A stretch of 64,000 nucleotides of DNA from Calliopsis andreniformis (GCF_051401765.1 NC_135073.1:4588001-4652000), one strand, 5' to 3'. Counted from the first letter of the stretch, positions 26,819-40,689 are shown. The notes: generated by a model not told the origin, from the sequence alone. A program made the numbers and translations.

Positions 26819-27608
26819 TTCTATAGCTCACTAAGGTAATATGACAAGAACATCTGTTCAGTTGGTAAACATAGATGTTTCATAAAGTGTGTGGATATTT
26901 TAAACTCTAGTGAAACTCTACTTCTTTTATACCCTTAAAAAATTGAATGGTTCTTAAGATAGCTTTAAAGATCACGTGTATCACACTATACGTAGTATGT
27001 TGTACTTTATAAAGAAAATTTGTCACGATTTTTCTAACTTTAGAGCTGTCAACAAAAAATTTATATATTAGATACTATCAAACACATAAACTTAATTTCT
27101 GTTTTAGTTTAATTTAAAAGAATAAGTTTTTCTGATTTAATATTGTTATGTTCAATAGTCAGTTTTGTAATTTAAGATATTACAAAATCTCTAAAGAGTT
27201 TAAAAAAGCTGCCAATATGGTCTTATTTTTCACGAATAAAATTCCAATATTTCTGCAAAATTCTTCTTTGTTAGTTTCCAATAAATTCAAGAATATAATA
27301 TTCTATCTTAAAGAATGACTATAGTAGTCCTAACCATATAAACACCCTTTAACGTAGGAATGGTTCCTTTCCTACGTGAAGGTTTTGTTTTTAACGGTTA
27401 ACGTTCTTCCTTAATGTTCTTTACCCAAATTTTGATAACATAAATAAAGAGAACGAGGTCATGAGGCCCCAAATTAAATTCTTGGCAAAATGCATACTTA
27501 GTTGACATTATTCTTGGAAAGTGCTTTAACTGCAAAACTGCTTTAAGCATTCTGCACTGCTCCTTTGTAATTAAATGTCGTCATATTTAGTAGTTGGAAA
27601 AACATCTA

Positions 27609-27640
27609 CACTGCCGGCCAAAAGTTTGGAGTCACTTGTA
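27609..27640. mobile_element. Tc1/mariner-like terminal inverted repeat, remnant
   Basis: cactgccggccaaaagtttg directly follows TA. The pattern CAGTGnnGGCCAAAAGTTTG is typical of Tc1-like element ends (recalled from the family). I found no matching opposite end or transposase nearby, so this is probably a truncated fossil. Confidence 0.5.
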
Positions 27641-28077
27641 AATTTTCACTGAAATTGTGTGACGTAGTAGTTCCTACTAAACTCAAATTCATCCCTTGAC
27701 AATAATTACGCTATTCTTTGTTTCAGTACATTTTAAACACTGAATAGAATACTTTGGAATTACACAAATGTGTTTACTTAAAAAGAAAATATTTTCTTCT
27801 CTTGATGCACTATGTGTGTTTTCAACTTTTAACTTTCAACTTAAAATAACTAAATTAAGTCAATAGAACCTCGAAGCAAAAAACCGATTAGCATAATTCA
27901 GAGTATCTTGTTAACAAATTAATTATGTTTCTTATTGCTGTACATATATTTGTATTACTAATTTCATTAGTCACACTTAACTACCAAGGTAAATGTATGT
28001 TTATTTTAAACTGTATACCAAAGTTACAAGTTTTTGTAGAAATAGGTACATAATTCATAGGAATAACGTTTATACAT

Positions 28078-28465
28078 ATACAGAGTTTTTGACAACAGAT
28101 GCCAGAAATATTTAGTAATAATTCTACATACTAAAATAGAATGAAAATCAAGAATGGCAATTGCATTTAAGATTTCGTTTCAGTGTTATTAATTGTTACA
28201 AAAACGTCTAAAATTCGCGTAAAATGTGTCTGACGTGGGATTTATTCTACTTATTCTACTAGCCAGACCTGGCTAATGCACGTCGACAGTAGTATCCATA
28301 CGTTCCAAGTCAAACACATTTCACATGAACGTAAAGCATTTTTTCAGTAATTACTTAATAACTCTGAAACGCAGCTTCAAATGAATTTTCATTTTATTTT
28401 AACATGTAGGATTAGCTTTTAAAATGTCTGGCACTTATTTCTAAAAAATAAGGTACCTATAACAA
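28078..28465. mobile_element. Palindromic repeat family, copy A (just upstream of the CELF exon)
   Basis: The outer end is cagagtttttgacaacag. Inside are inverted blocks: ctacatactaaaatagaatg on the left against cattttattttaacatgtag on the right, and aaaatgtgtctgac against caaacacatttcac. The centre carries attctac blocks and agccagacctggct. The same arrangement is seen at 54.0 and 58.5 kb. It has no coding capacity. The right boundary is approximate because that end is diverged. Confidence 0.72.
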
Positions 28466-28653
28466 TATGAAATAACTATACCTGTTCTACATTCTACATT
28501 CTACTACAACTGTAAACTGTTCTAGTGTTAATGGAAGTAAACTTTTTTTGAAATTATTATTCCAACAGTAGTATAGTTTGAAATTGTTCACAATCATTAT
28601 CGATCATTTTATAAAAGAGAATTCGATTTTACAGAGCTTGGTTTTTGTTTCAG

Positions 28654-28736
28654 GATGCTGTTTTGTAACATTTTATACGAGAAAGGCAGCTCTGGACGCG
28701 CAGAATGCTCTCCACAATGTCAAAACCTTCAGTGGG
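28654..28736 (+). CDS. CELF/Bruno RNA-binding protein, internal 83-bp exon of RRM1
   Basis: CELF (Bruno/Arrest) proteins bind GU-rich RNA through three RRMs and control splicing, translation and stability. The exon lies between gtttttgtttcag and the donor gtatgt, in phase 2-0: the previous exon must end with one base, G, to complete glycine. It reads [14 protein letters not shown], then [14 protein letters not shown]. This covers beta-3 with RNP1 (KGCCFVTF in family members) through helix alpha-2 to the end of RRM1. It matches CELF proteins almost residue for residue, and an 83-bp exon at this place is conserved in the family. In relatives the next exon starts M-x-HPIQMKPADSE; I could not find it downstream, nor the preceding exon upstream. 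Paralogue (bru1, 2 or 3) cannot be decided from one exon. Confidence 0.95.
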
Positions 28737-31700
28737 GTATGTAAAATAATTTCTTCACGCTTGAGCAGTAAACTTTCCATTTATTCCTTTTAGCTTTGTC
28801 GACTTCAGATTTTTCTCTTGCCAAAGGAACCCAAACTAAAACTGACGCACCTATAAAACATAGCAAATTAAAAAATCTAATATCGAATCTTTTTCGTTTA
28901 ACTATTATTAGTAATTAACTCCCCGAAGGGAACGCAAAAATGATTGCTTTCACGCAACGCAAGGCATCACACGAATAAAGATATTTATTCACAAAGCTCA
29001 AGTTTAACTCTTAATTAATTTCCAATGCATAATAGAAATTAAAATAATGAACTACACAATTTTACATAAATCATGTTTAATTTAATAATTAAGAAGTAAA
29101 TAGATAAACCTTCAACATGGTGAAAGAAATCAATTAGTCTCCTCTGACTGGCATAAAAATAACATAAGCCAATCGATATCAAAAATACAAATCCAAAAAT
29201 GCCCTAAAATGAAGTAAAAGTAATTTAGGAAATTATAAATTATGAAAACAACTTTTTTTACTTCTAATATAAATGATGAGACTCTATGTGCTTATTTTGA
29301 AAAATTTATTTAACATCATAAGCGGTTCAATTTTGTTTACAGGATGAAGTTAAAAGTATTAACAACTATTTAATCCTAATAGTCACTAAAGGAGTAATCT
29401 ATATAATTCACTACACAGTACACAGATATACATTGAATAACAATATTCTATTTACTTTCGATCATTCACAGCTTTCAACTATTGTTGATTCAGTAGTTAG
29501 AGCTGATAGAAACTGGTGTGTGTTGAATCAAGATTAATCAAGGGGTACTTTCGCTCAACCGATTAATGAACACTTACCTAAATGATTATCCGAGTGCCGA
29601 CGACTAGTACAATCGATATTGCCCGAATAATGAATATTAATACGGTCGATTATCTGAATAAATTACTCAACTTGCCACAACCGATTAATCAATCCTTCGA
29701 CAAATCGCTGATTGCTAGGTCCTGAAGTATCAGATATAGGCTGAATGGATCATCACTGCTCACGTATTGATCTCGTTAGTAAAATGCCAATTGATTTCAA
29801 TGCTGAAAAAGAATTACGTCAAGTTTTTAACACTGGAATATACAAACCTAGCACTAGACTTTGTCATTTAACGCTAGAATTAACAGAGTCGTCAGAATGA
29901 TTGGTAGAGTTATTCTTGATACAAATTTTATTCTTTGCAAAAGCTATTTTTTCTCAATTAATATTAAATAAAAATAAAAATATATATAAATAAACGTTCT
30001 TTCTATGAATTATATATTTTTTCAAAAACTTATAATTTCGGCACATTTCTATAAGAAATAGATACATGGTAACCTTAGTAATTCATATGTTAAATTATTT
30101 GTAAGGGAATGAAGCCATAGGGATTGTTCAGGAATGTATAGGTATTTTGCTTTATTCTAAATTTTTCATTTCTACATTTATGAAGTAAAATAAAGCACAT
30201 ACTATAACAGAAAACCGAAAATATAAAAATCGATATGCAAGATTGACGCGAAAATATAAACTGCATTAGAATGATACATTTTTTTGATATTTAATCTGTG
30301 CAGATACCAAATAGATCAGCTCCGTACAATAAAATGCAACAACACTAACGATACGATAAATGCTGTATTTTAAATGATATAATATGATGAATTATTTAGG
30401 AGATGATCAATTTTGTTTTTGAATTATTACATTCTTAACTTCTTAAAATTCATCAGACTGACTTTGGAAATGTATTAAATATTATACAAAAGTCACACAT
30501 AGTTCCATTATTTTGAGGTAGTACATATAATTATGCAGATAAATTTGTCTACTTTTAAACAATTAACCACTAATTATGTAGTTTGGTAGTAAAGTTACAG
30601 AATTTAACAAGAAATGGAATCGATTAGTTTATTTTCTGAAAGATTCATTTATAGGTATAAAAATAAATATTCAACACGAGTAGAAGATATGCAATATATT
30701 CTTACATAAACGTTCTTAAATATGATTATACAAAGTAGACATTATGCAATATACGTGCATGCAAGCTAAACTCACATTTTTGTGCACTTTTAATGAGTAT
30801 AAAGATCGTTATATCACTTTTTTCATACAGTAGTGGTAAGAAATACTTTGTGTACATGTTATGATTACCTCTTTTTTAGTTATAAAATACTTTTTCATAA
30901 TATTCCTGCTCCTAGTGCCTATAGAATAACAACCGACCTACTGTTTATGCATGAGGTCTAACCTTCTAAAGAAGTATCTGTCTAAGATACCTGAGATATG
31001 TGAGAATTAAAAATTTTTGAAACATTTTTTACAGATATATCACACGTTGTCATGACTAAAATGAATCAAATTTGCTTAATTTTAATAACACTTTGACAAT
31101 CATGTCACGGGTATAATCGACGAGATTTTATTCTTTTAACGTGTCGCATCAATCAAATTCAGTTGAGACTAAACTACAAAAGAGTTAATAGTAGACTGAA
31201 ATTTTCAAATTACTTTCAGGAACTATTGTTCAACGTTAGCGCTCGTGACAAATTTTGAATACAACTATTCTATGGAAAAAAACTGTGGTAGCATTTCGCA
31301 TTACAGTTGGCGTTCTGTCAATTGTAGGCAACGCAACCGATGGTATCGTTAAAACTGCTCCCATGCGATAATTATAGTTTCCTCGCGAACTTTCGATGCA
31401 ATTACGGAGACGTCATTACGAGCATTTAACCTACCAATCCCTTTCATCCCGTTCCTACCCTGGCCACGCGCATTTATGCTTGAATTTACGAGAATAATTA
31501 TCATCGACCGAGACTCGGAGTAACTCCGCGCTTTGGCTTCTATGCGAAGAAACAAACGAAGGGCAAATGAATTCTCAGTTCGGCGAAATGAATTTAATAA
31601 TTGAGTGTTCTATATTCCTTGTTCCAAAAATGAAAAGAACCTACGTCCCGCAAATAGAGTCCATTAGGAGTGCATAGAAGTTGATTAGATTGTGTTCATA

Positions 31701-32040
31701 ATGATTAATTTCAAGAATGCGTTTTAAAGAGATAAGTAAAAATGGTAATTAAATAAATTTCTGAGAAATAAGTCAAGAGCACAATATACATTAAAAAGTC
31801 AGATTAAACAAAGTAAAGAAATTTTTGTAAGCTTGCATGAAATATTAGGGAGAGCTTCTGAAGGTTATTTAAACTCATAGATATTGCATTATATAATCGA
31901 TAAATAATTTTGATTTCTATCAAAGTGATATCTAATCCCGTGGAACACCTGAAGAAGGTTTCTGCGTTCGGTGAAAAAGATTTAGATACATATAATCACT
32001 AATATGTATGAACTTGATTAAAAATGAACAGATAACGTTT
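28737..32040 (+). other. CELF intron, AT-rich noncoding
   Basis: This follows the donor of the CELF exon. It is stop-dense and AT-rich, with a slightly GC-richer patch at 31,230-31,560 that holds an unassigned minus-strand frame (31349-31555). No further exon, RNA gene or repeat family was recognised. Confidence 0.6.
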
Positions 32041-32049
32041 GTATATAAC

Positions 32050-32390
32050 GCCATCGACATGTTCTGCATTCTCAACAGTGTATGCTGATTAATAAAGCGT
32101 TTGAATTACGCGCTCGTGCGTCAAGTGATGAGTACGAGGCGACAAACTTCCCTCGATTACCGCGCAACGGCGCCACTATCTGCGCTCACCTAAACCTCGG
32201 ATATTTATCGCCGTACAAATCACACCCTAGGGATTTTATGGCATCGCATAGGCTACTCGCCTCACATATTGGAGACGAACAACACATGCGGTTTTCCCCC
32301 GTCGATTCCATCCCATCCTATGTCTGCAACTTGGTGGAATTAGGCTTCGTAAATTGAATAAGCCACGCAATCGACTGGCCTACACGGGAC
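32050..32390. promoter_or_regulatory. GC-rich island inside the CELF intron
   Basis: Local G+C and CpG rise. A plus-strand frame is open at 32082-32357 (91 codons), but its translation resembles nothing I know and no splice sites frame it. It is better read as a conserved noncoding or regulatory candidate. Confidence 0.35.
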
Positions 32391-35270
32391 GATATATCAC
32401 GTTGGGAATAGAACTATAGTTAGGACACTACAATATGCCTGCATTTAAATAATTATTGGTACAGTGAACTGAGAAACCTTGGGCCAAACACCAAACCTAT
32501 AATTCTGACGTTGGTTATGTATTTCCTGAAATAGTAGCGATACTCTACGATGCGCAATTGTTTGAAATAGGATATTTCTTAGGTAAACTTAAAAACATCT
32601 TTATATCGATTGTTTTAAATAAAAATTTCTTTTTACGTGTAAAATTCAATTATTTAGAATAAAGTTTGTCAAGGAAATAAGATATTATACATAGAAGCCT
32701 GATTTTATAGTTCAATATACTCAGAAACGCAAAATAGTATAATTATTATACTTTGTCTAAATCTAATTCCAAACAGTCTATGTAATTAAGCATTTAGTTT
32801 TTTCTTGGTATTCTTCATTAGTATTGTTATTAACCTCTTCATTGTTATTGGTTCCTTCTATAGTAAAAATAGATGTCGATAATTATGAGTGAAAGAATTT
32901 GATCCTCTATATTCTTCAGAAATATCAGCTTCCATCATTAAGTTAAATATAAAATAACAATTATAACAAACGGCAGTCTTCCTTTTGCATTGATAGCCTT
33001 CATTTTGCCGTGCCTTGGAGAAGTCCTCGTCTCTAAATTAACGCTCACATATAAAAGTAAAAATACTTTTAATAATTGAAACAGAAGCGTATAAAATCGA
33101 TACGTCCGTTTTATCCATTATCTAAACTATAACAAAAACAAAAAACTTTAGATTCCTATAAGACTTTTCTATTTGTTTCAATGCATCGAAATCTGATATA
33201 CGTACATACCTCTGTTATTCTTATATTCCGTAAATGGGAATTTAAATTTTATCTTCGGTTTCAAGTTAATGAGACTTTCTTGGGAACTATTTTACATAAC
33301 AGTTTTAAAACAAATAAACATGACTCTAAAAGTCTTAACTTTGAACTACTACCTCCGGTTACAGAATACCTACTATCTTACTGACTGCAATACATTTACA
33401 TTGTAAGATTTTGAAAAAATTCATGTTTTGTTAAAAATGTCATTTTGTAAGATCGTTTAAGTTAAAAAATTGGATTTTGGCCAAGCAATATCCGTTTTTA
33501 AGTCACTATACTGTATCTAAAAATGAGCGGTGAAGAGATGTAAGGATAAGTTAAGATATTATGAAATACAAATACTTCTGCTGTATATAATTTTTGGAAA
33601 TCGTACATTTACAGTTCAAATGTTTAACAAGATTAATTTCAAATTAATTTTGTTGTATATTGCAATGTAAGTACTGTGAGACGAATTTCATGACTCGAAA
33701 TAAATCAAAGTAATACAGTAATCTTTTATTGTAGGAAATTACATTTTTCATAAACGTGAATTTTAAAATCAATTGAATATGCGCATAGCGAATTTCACTT
33801 GCAGATTGCTACTAGGATTATTTCTATATATGATATGAACATGGCTTGTTTACCGATATCAAATACCAGTTTCTACTGAACGAATATCACGATGTGATAT
33901 AAGAACGAAGAGTCTAAGTTTCTCTCATTGAAAACTATGTACTTATTGCGAATGTTCACGCATTTGTGAAAAATTTAATAATTCAAAAATACAGATTGTA
34001 GGATAATATGAAAAAATATCGTGTAATTAAATAGACTTTTCTTAAAAAAAATATATAGAAAATTGATAGATTCCATTAGTTTATTATAATATGAAAAATA
34101 ATCACCCACTAGTGACGTTTATGCATTTAAAATAAAGTTAAACATTAGGTTACGAATTACATTCACAAAGGCTGAAGTATATAACTGCAATAACCAATCA
34201 GACACAGCGTCTCAAATATAGTTTAAATTGATCGCCCAAGGTGTAAAAAATGAAACACATTTGTACCATTTTATGACAGTACTAAGCATGTTTTATTAAA
34301 CGAGGCGTGTAAAGAGTAATTTCGCGGCAATTGACTTGTAAACGCCCTAAAAGGAATCGCTTTTTACTTATAATACCGTCTGAATGTTGTATCAAAGGTT
34401 CGTAGCACAATATGAAAGAAGAAATTCATTTCCCTCTAAATGAACTGAGGCATTGAAGCACAAGAAATTGGACAAGAAACACGAGATTATGAAAAATATG
34501 ATTATTCTGCCGCTCTGAAAAATACAACCTCTATACCGCCAGGAACAAGACGTGTTGAAATGAAGTTACAGTTGAGGAAATATAATTGAAGTAGATCGGG
34601 ACATGTTGCCGAAATTTTACTAAACTACACCCCCATTGACAAATTTGACACCACCCACTATATTTAGTAGTACGCAAGATTTAATAGTATACAAGATTTA
34701 ATGTAAACTGAACTGTTATTCGATCAGTTTCCATCAGTTGAGTATAATTTCTTTGAGGATAAGATGATTAATGAAATAAGTATTTTTCCTTAGTTAAAAT
34801 TAATTCTAAATATTTATAGTGATAATCAATAGACTGATAAACATAAGACATATAGTCGTTTCGAAACACTGTGGGTCCCTTCGTGTATAGGTAGACTTAG
34901 TTTCAGTATAATATTTTATACTTAAAATTGTCAGTTTATTGTTATAAACCTCAACTTTCAATATTTTCGTCAATTGACAATTGGCTTGTTTTACTTCAAT
35001 TTGCAATGCATCAGAAAGTCAAGCACTAAGCAATTAACTCTAATAATCACTGTGCTTGGACATAACAAATAGTATTATTTACAGAAGCATTACCAAAATA
35101 TATTGTATTCTTCAACTACAGTCCGTTTACAATATTTTTCACCCGAGTTTTCAACAGCTTCATCGGCTTCTTCAAGGTTACTCGAAGTTACAGTAAGTAT
35201 CTCAGGACTTTCCGATGGAAGAGTATCTTACCTATAATGAAGCACAACTATAGAAAAGTAGATGGAAAAA
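32391..35270 (+). other. CELF intron, AT-rich noncoding
   Basis: Nothing recognised. A short direct repeat (caagatttaat) occurs twice near 34,675-34,705. The frames at 33181-33384 (+) and 34806-35006 (-) are unassigned. Confidence 0.5.
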
Positions 35271-35329
35271 GATTATTCAAGGCAATCAAGGGGAATTAGT
35301 GAAACAGTTTTCCCTTTTCTATGACGATT

Positions 35330-36280
35330 GCTTAAGATGAATACATTTACTGGCGGATGCAAAAAGAAACCGCAGCCATCCGTGAGCTCTCGAATTCCCG
35401 GACGAGGTCGCGTGCCGTGGAGGAAAAAAGCGGTCGAAATCCTGGCGGCCGCAAGTGACTCTACGAGGTTAATTAAGGGAGTTAAACAGTCGGAAGTCGA
35501 GGTCCTGCTCTCATCAGTTGGGCGCTGGGGGAATCCGATCAGGAGTCGAGCAGCGACTTGTGGAAAAGAATTCTCCACTGAAGGAGCACGGGTACAGTCT
35601 GGACAGGGACAGACAACGAGGGGGAAAAAGACAGCGAAAAAGAGAGGAACAGAGTTGGCAAGATAGGGAAAACAGAGAGGAGGATAGAGAGAGAGAAAGA
35701 GAGTAGCAGAGAGATTTAAAATACTCTGTAAAAGGAGCGTGTAGAAAAAAGAGGGAGACAAGAAAAAAAGGTGAATTGCAGAACAACGTTTTCGCGATGA
35801 GAGGGGTTCACCGAGTATAAGTGGGTGGCTGAAAGGAGCAAGGGTCGAAAATGGGAGGGTGGAGGGGAAGAGGGAAGCGAGAAGAGAGTAGGGCCTATGG
35901 TGTACGAGAGAGAGAAAGAGGAGAGAGCATGAACAGAGAAAGAGGGATTGGAGAGGCTGAAACGGGGAAGGTTAAGGAGACAAGGAGGGGCGAGAATAGG
36001 GGCGGCTTGTGCATTTGAAGGAGTTTAGCTTTTCTCGTATCAGATTTCGTTTCCACGAGTGGAGTCGAGTCGAGAGGTCTGTGTTGGCTCAGGAGAAATG
36101 AGTCGAGTACTCCGGGGAACCCTTGTTACCCTCCCTCCCGTGTCACTCCTCTCGACCGTCACCCTCAGTGACTCCACGAACCTCGACCCCCTTCCCTACC
36201 CCCATAGCCTCTTTTCTAGATGCTTCAGAGTAGATTTATTTCGCTGGGAAGGCGAGTAGGACTTTGATTTGGTGATTTCC
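35330..36280. promoter_or_regulatory. GC-rich then purine-rich (GAGA) island
   Basis: The left part (35,330-35,560) is CpG-rich. The rest is strongly purine-biased on the plus strand, with runs of gagag around 35,670-35,710 and 35,900-35,950. Several overlapping frames are open on both strands because of this bias (35273-35761 -, 35328-35666 +), with Ser/Leu- or Arg/Lys-rich nonsense translations. GAGAG clusters are binding sites for the GAGA factor in insects (known), so a regulatory element is a reasonable inference. Confidence 0.45.
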
Positions 36281-39030
36281 TTCGGTTCTTTAGGTGCGCG
36301 TGCAAAGGAACCCATTAATAGGGGCTGTACCATCTAAAGAGTTTATCAATATGCTCCAAGGGTCCACATAGTGAAGAATACAAAGTTAATGGCAGTATTT
36401 GACCGTACGAGAATATTACAGTACTAGATATTCCTAAAATGTAATAAAAGTGGTTCCCTATGTTCATTTACAACCTGTGCACCCTTTTTAAGGTGTTCCA
36501 TTAGAAAGCTACACAACGCTAGATGATCTGTATTTACTCCTTAACACTTCTAAAGAAATATTGAGAATATGATTCGACGTAAGTAGACAGAATTATTATC
36601 AAGTCTGATGTCGTGCCGTGTACTTCAGAGCTAGCCTTAAATACTGTGTTGTAAGGAAGTGAATAACGTTGAAAAAGATATTCAGAAGATAACAGCAGCG
36701 TGGCACAGAGGCAAGAGAGGTGGTAGGCCCGCTATAAATAATAGTAGTAGGTGTGTCCAATTCGGCCAATAAGGAAAATGCGTGTGTGCCGTCTTTATGT
36801 GTTTTCTCACGGAGCCAATCAGACCTACTGACATCTAAACTCCCGATAATACATAACTAATATAATCGAAGGAATTAGGATTTGAGCCCAATAATAATTT
36901 TTATGGTTGGGCTTGGTGATAATAGAACAAACCGATGGTTCTTGAACATGTGAGATACCAAAAAGATCCACCGACGCCATTCCTTGGCTAGACATTGAAG
37001 TAAATGCAAGCAGTGTTGTGATTGTGGAATAATTTGGTTAAGTCTTATAAATTACGTTATATAAACTTAGTACGTTTTTAATCAGATCGTGGCAATACTT
37101 ACCACTATCCAACTGTTCAATTTAGTAGAAAAGTTTTTATCTGACAGACCTGGACGCAATGAATCTGTTCTGTAGAAATTACTCCGACTCAGAAGAATTT
37201 AAATCCTAATAATTATATTACAAGAACTGTATAAAACTAATCTCAAGATGGATCTATATTGGCGCCGAAGTTTTCCATCTTATTTACAGAAATCAAATAT
37301 TTCATATTTACGCAATAATTGACACGAAATAATTTTGCAAAAAGGTATAACAGATTCTTCTATTTAAAAATATCTTAAAAACAACTTATTCATCGAAAGC
37401 AAATTAATAGCATACAAAAATATTGGGAAAGATTGTAGTGTCATTCAAAATAGCAAAGTGACTACTATAAATGTTTGGCGACCCCTGAGGCAAATCTGCA
37501 AACCGTAGTTTCTCACTCAAGTAGGTCACATTGAAAATTTCTTTTCGAAAAGAACTTTAGGTCATCGCATTAATATTCCCTAGAAACTATATTTACTATA
37601 TATTAGGTCTTTATTAGCAGAATAGGTAGTATACATTCACAAAGTTTGATTTCTCATTATAAGAATATCTGCATTAAGATATTTGAACTAATTATCAAAA
37701 AGTTATTAAAATCTATGTTCTCGTTTTGACTCAAATTTTCTTGAAGGGTACACCATAATTGAAATTCTGGCAATTTCAAAAGATAGCATTAAATGTATTA
37801 GCACAAGGTTATTACCGAAACGATTCATCGTTTGCCACCCAAACAACTTCTGTAGCAATGGCTATTACTAGGAAGTGACTTACTAAGTTTAAAATTGCCA
37901 CGTATCTGCCATTCGATTACGTGGAAACCCATCCAAGTTTCTCAGAACACGCAAGTGCATCCCACCGTCATCTGCCGAGTACAGTTTTCTCCATATCCTA
38001 TACAACTTCCTGATTTCAGTCTTGTTTGTTTTGAGACTTCAGTGAAGCTATATAATCAGACTGCTTCATACTTGTTTACATGTTCAACGAACTGCTTTCG
38101 AAGATGAAATAACTGTACTAAAAAATGTCAGTATTTAATGCTTTACTGAATTGTTTGCACTCAGATTTTTCCAATAATTGTAAGTGTAATTACGTACTCG
38201 AAGAGAGGTCTCATATTCAAGCACTTGGGCGACTGTTGAAATTCCATCGATATCATAGAGGATGCCCTTTTTAATTTCAATTACACGTTTCTCTTTGAAA
38301 TTGCATTTTTCGCAAAAATGTATATACTATCCAGTCATTGGTGTATTAGTTCAAAGTATTCCGAATCATATCAGTACGGTCAGTGACTTTTTTGGACATT
38401 TTTTAAATCGCTTTCAAGGGTACGTTTTCAATTATTTCTTCAAATATTTCAAATAAGAAGAAGTTGTTTCTATAGAGATCACTTTATCATTTTAACAAAA
38501 TTCAATAAGAAAATTGATTATTTTATAAAATTATTACTTGTGTGGAATTTGTGTAACCAATTCTGTTTCCTATATTTTAGAATTAGGTATCCTTATTATG
38601 TTTTAATAATTTTAATAATTTTACTTTTTTGTTTAGTTTAGACATTAATTTCAGTTGCTCGTTTGTAAATACAAATATAGACTAATGTGGTCGATTTAAA
38701 TAACATTCTACTTGCTTATACAGTAACTTTGTAATGTCTCACTTTATTTAACGTGTACGAAATTGATTTAGTAATACACAATACATTGATTTTCATAATA
38801 CATAAATAAATAGTAAAATTATCTTTTCAGTTTATTGCAAAATCTTATTTTCATTAAATAAAATACGCCAAATTTTTAATCTTTTACATTAACAATTCAT
38901 GATTCTGGCATTAAGGAGTTAAAAGAGTCTAAAAACTTTCAAGCATCATAGAAGCTTTAGAATTTCCATATTTCCTAATTAAAAAAATTAAAAATCTCCC
39001 TTTTGTAAAAGCAGAAAAGGCTCTCATATC
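36281..39030. other. AT-rich noncoding region
   Basis: No exon recognised. Frames at 37895-38107 and 38262-38456 (+) are short and unassigned. Confidence 0.5.
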
Positions 39031-39039
39031 TTCCCTTCA

Positions 39040-39480
39040 CGAAAGAAATCCCTGGCTCTCTCTTCCACCCGCGTGTACTTTAAATTTCACATTTAAATAT
39101 CCTTATTTAGCGGTTGCAGCAGTCACGTGTTATCTGCCGAAGTCATCTTAGCCCAGACGATCTTGATCGTTCACGATTTTCTCTGGTACCTCCAACTAAA
39201 TTCTATAGAAAACCGAGCGAAGGAAGCAGAGGTTGTGGAGGAAGACAATAAACCGTGAGAGGGCGAAAGAACGGCTGGCTCGTTAATTTTATTCGCGCGC
39301 GCGAGCCTCGCCCATTGAACGAAACAAAACGCGGCGAAACAACGAAGATTACTCAGCTTCCGAACCGGAGGCATTCGACGAAACGACCTATATTATACGA
39401 CTTCTATGCCAAGCTATACCGTTAAGGAAACGGGGGGCTACGAACGAGCCAGGGGCGAGACGGGAAAGAAGGGAAAATAA
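39040..39480. promoter_or_regulatory. CpG-rich island
   Basis: Includes an alternating cgcgcgcgcg run at about 39,295-39,304 and many CpGs. The minus-strand frame 39171-39374 is unassigned. It could be an internal promoter or a conserved element of the host gene. Confidence 0.35.
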
Positions 39481-40003
39481 AGCGATATAGCAGGTGAAGG
39501 GATACAATGAACAGGTCTTAAAAACACTATGATGCGAGGTATAATGGTCCTATCTCTCGTAAATGCGGATTCGTTAACGTTCGCATCAATAGTGCGCACC
39601 CTTCGTGTGCGTTTAGGGGTAGTACACAGAGAGTCTCAGATACATGTTGAAATATCTTATAGGGTTCGTAAAAGAGATCGAATGATACAAAAGGAGACCT
39701 ATTAGAGCTGATTGAAAAATACTAAGAATTTCTGTTCAGAGCATAACTTTTAATGCATATTAGCTGAACACTAATAGTCTTGCTCAAATGCAGTCTCCTG
39801 TTGGTAATATGCACTTTTTTCAGAGACATCGTTTGAAATTGCATTTAGTTTTCAGTTCGTAAATATTTCTTTGAAAATAGAATAAAATCGAGAAAAGTAA
39901 ACTGTAGAAGATATTAAAACTTTTTTGTTCTATTAGCTTTTCCCATAAATCTAATATGTTACTTAATGTTTCAACCATTAATGCAATATAATATGTACAC
40001 TTT

Positions 40004-40048
40004 AAAATATAGTTACTTACTTTTTTAAAAATATAGTTACTTACTTTT
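40004..40048. repeat. Tandem duplication, 24-bp period
   Basis: aaaatatagttacttacttt occurs at 40004 and again at 40028, immediately adjoining. This is a recent-looking local duplication in AT-rich DNA. Confidence 0.85.
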
Positions 40049-40689
40049 AAGGATTTTTTATTCTACATATTTTTAAATATATATATACATTTTTCAGTGC
40101 AACCATATCTTAATTGTTGTCATAAACTGAATATTGAATGCTTAAATACAGGAGTATTTAAGTATACATATTTATCTGAGTAATTTTAAAAATACAAGTA
40201 TTAGGTCATCTCATAAATTATGCAAATATTACTTTTTTATAACCACCAATCATCCATACAGTGAAAATCATTAATATTCAAACGCTCATATAATTTCGAT
40301 TTCTAAATGTATCAGTGGTACGTGATACTGAGGTACAACACATATTTTATCTACAAATATTTTTTTGCTGCTCGTGCAAGCTACAACCTTTAAAAGGAAG
40401 ACTAATTTAGCATTTACTTATGGATTATAAATTATGTTATCATCTGAACTTCCTTACCATTTCTGTAAATAGATATTTTAATATGTTTCGGAGGCTAGTT
40501 ATGAATGAAAGTTGAAAAAGATTTTCTTACAGATGTTTAAGTCTTAAATGCTTAAAGTGTGGACGCTGGATATTTTTTTGCATTTTGTAGCAGTTTATAA
40601 TCTTGAAAGTCACCTAATTAAATTTTAAGTTGAAGTTTGAAGAGCCGACCAAGTTGTAAGTGTTTAAAAAAAGATAGTAGAAAGTGTAG

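Noticed and set aside
28578..28653. Extension of the CELF reading frame upstream of the exon
   Set aside because: The open frame continues by chance through the polypyrimidine tract; the clear acceptor gtttttgtttcag at 28653 and family alignment set the exon start at 28654.
35273..35786. 162-codon minus-strand frame and overlapping plus-strand frames
   Set aside because: Purine-biased DNA removes stops from several frames at once; the translations are Leu/Ser/Phe- or Arg/Lys-rich artefacts.
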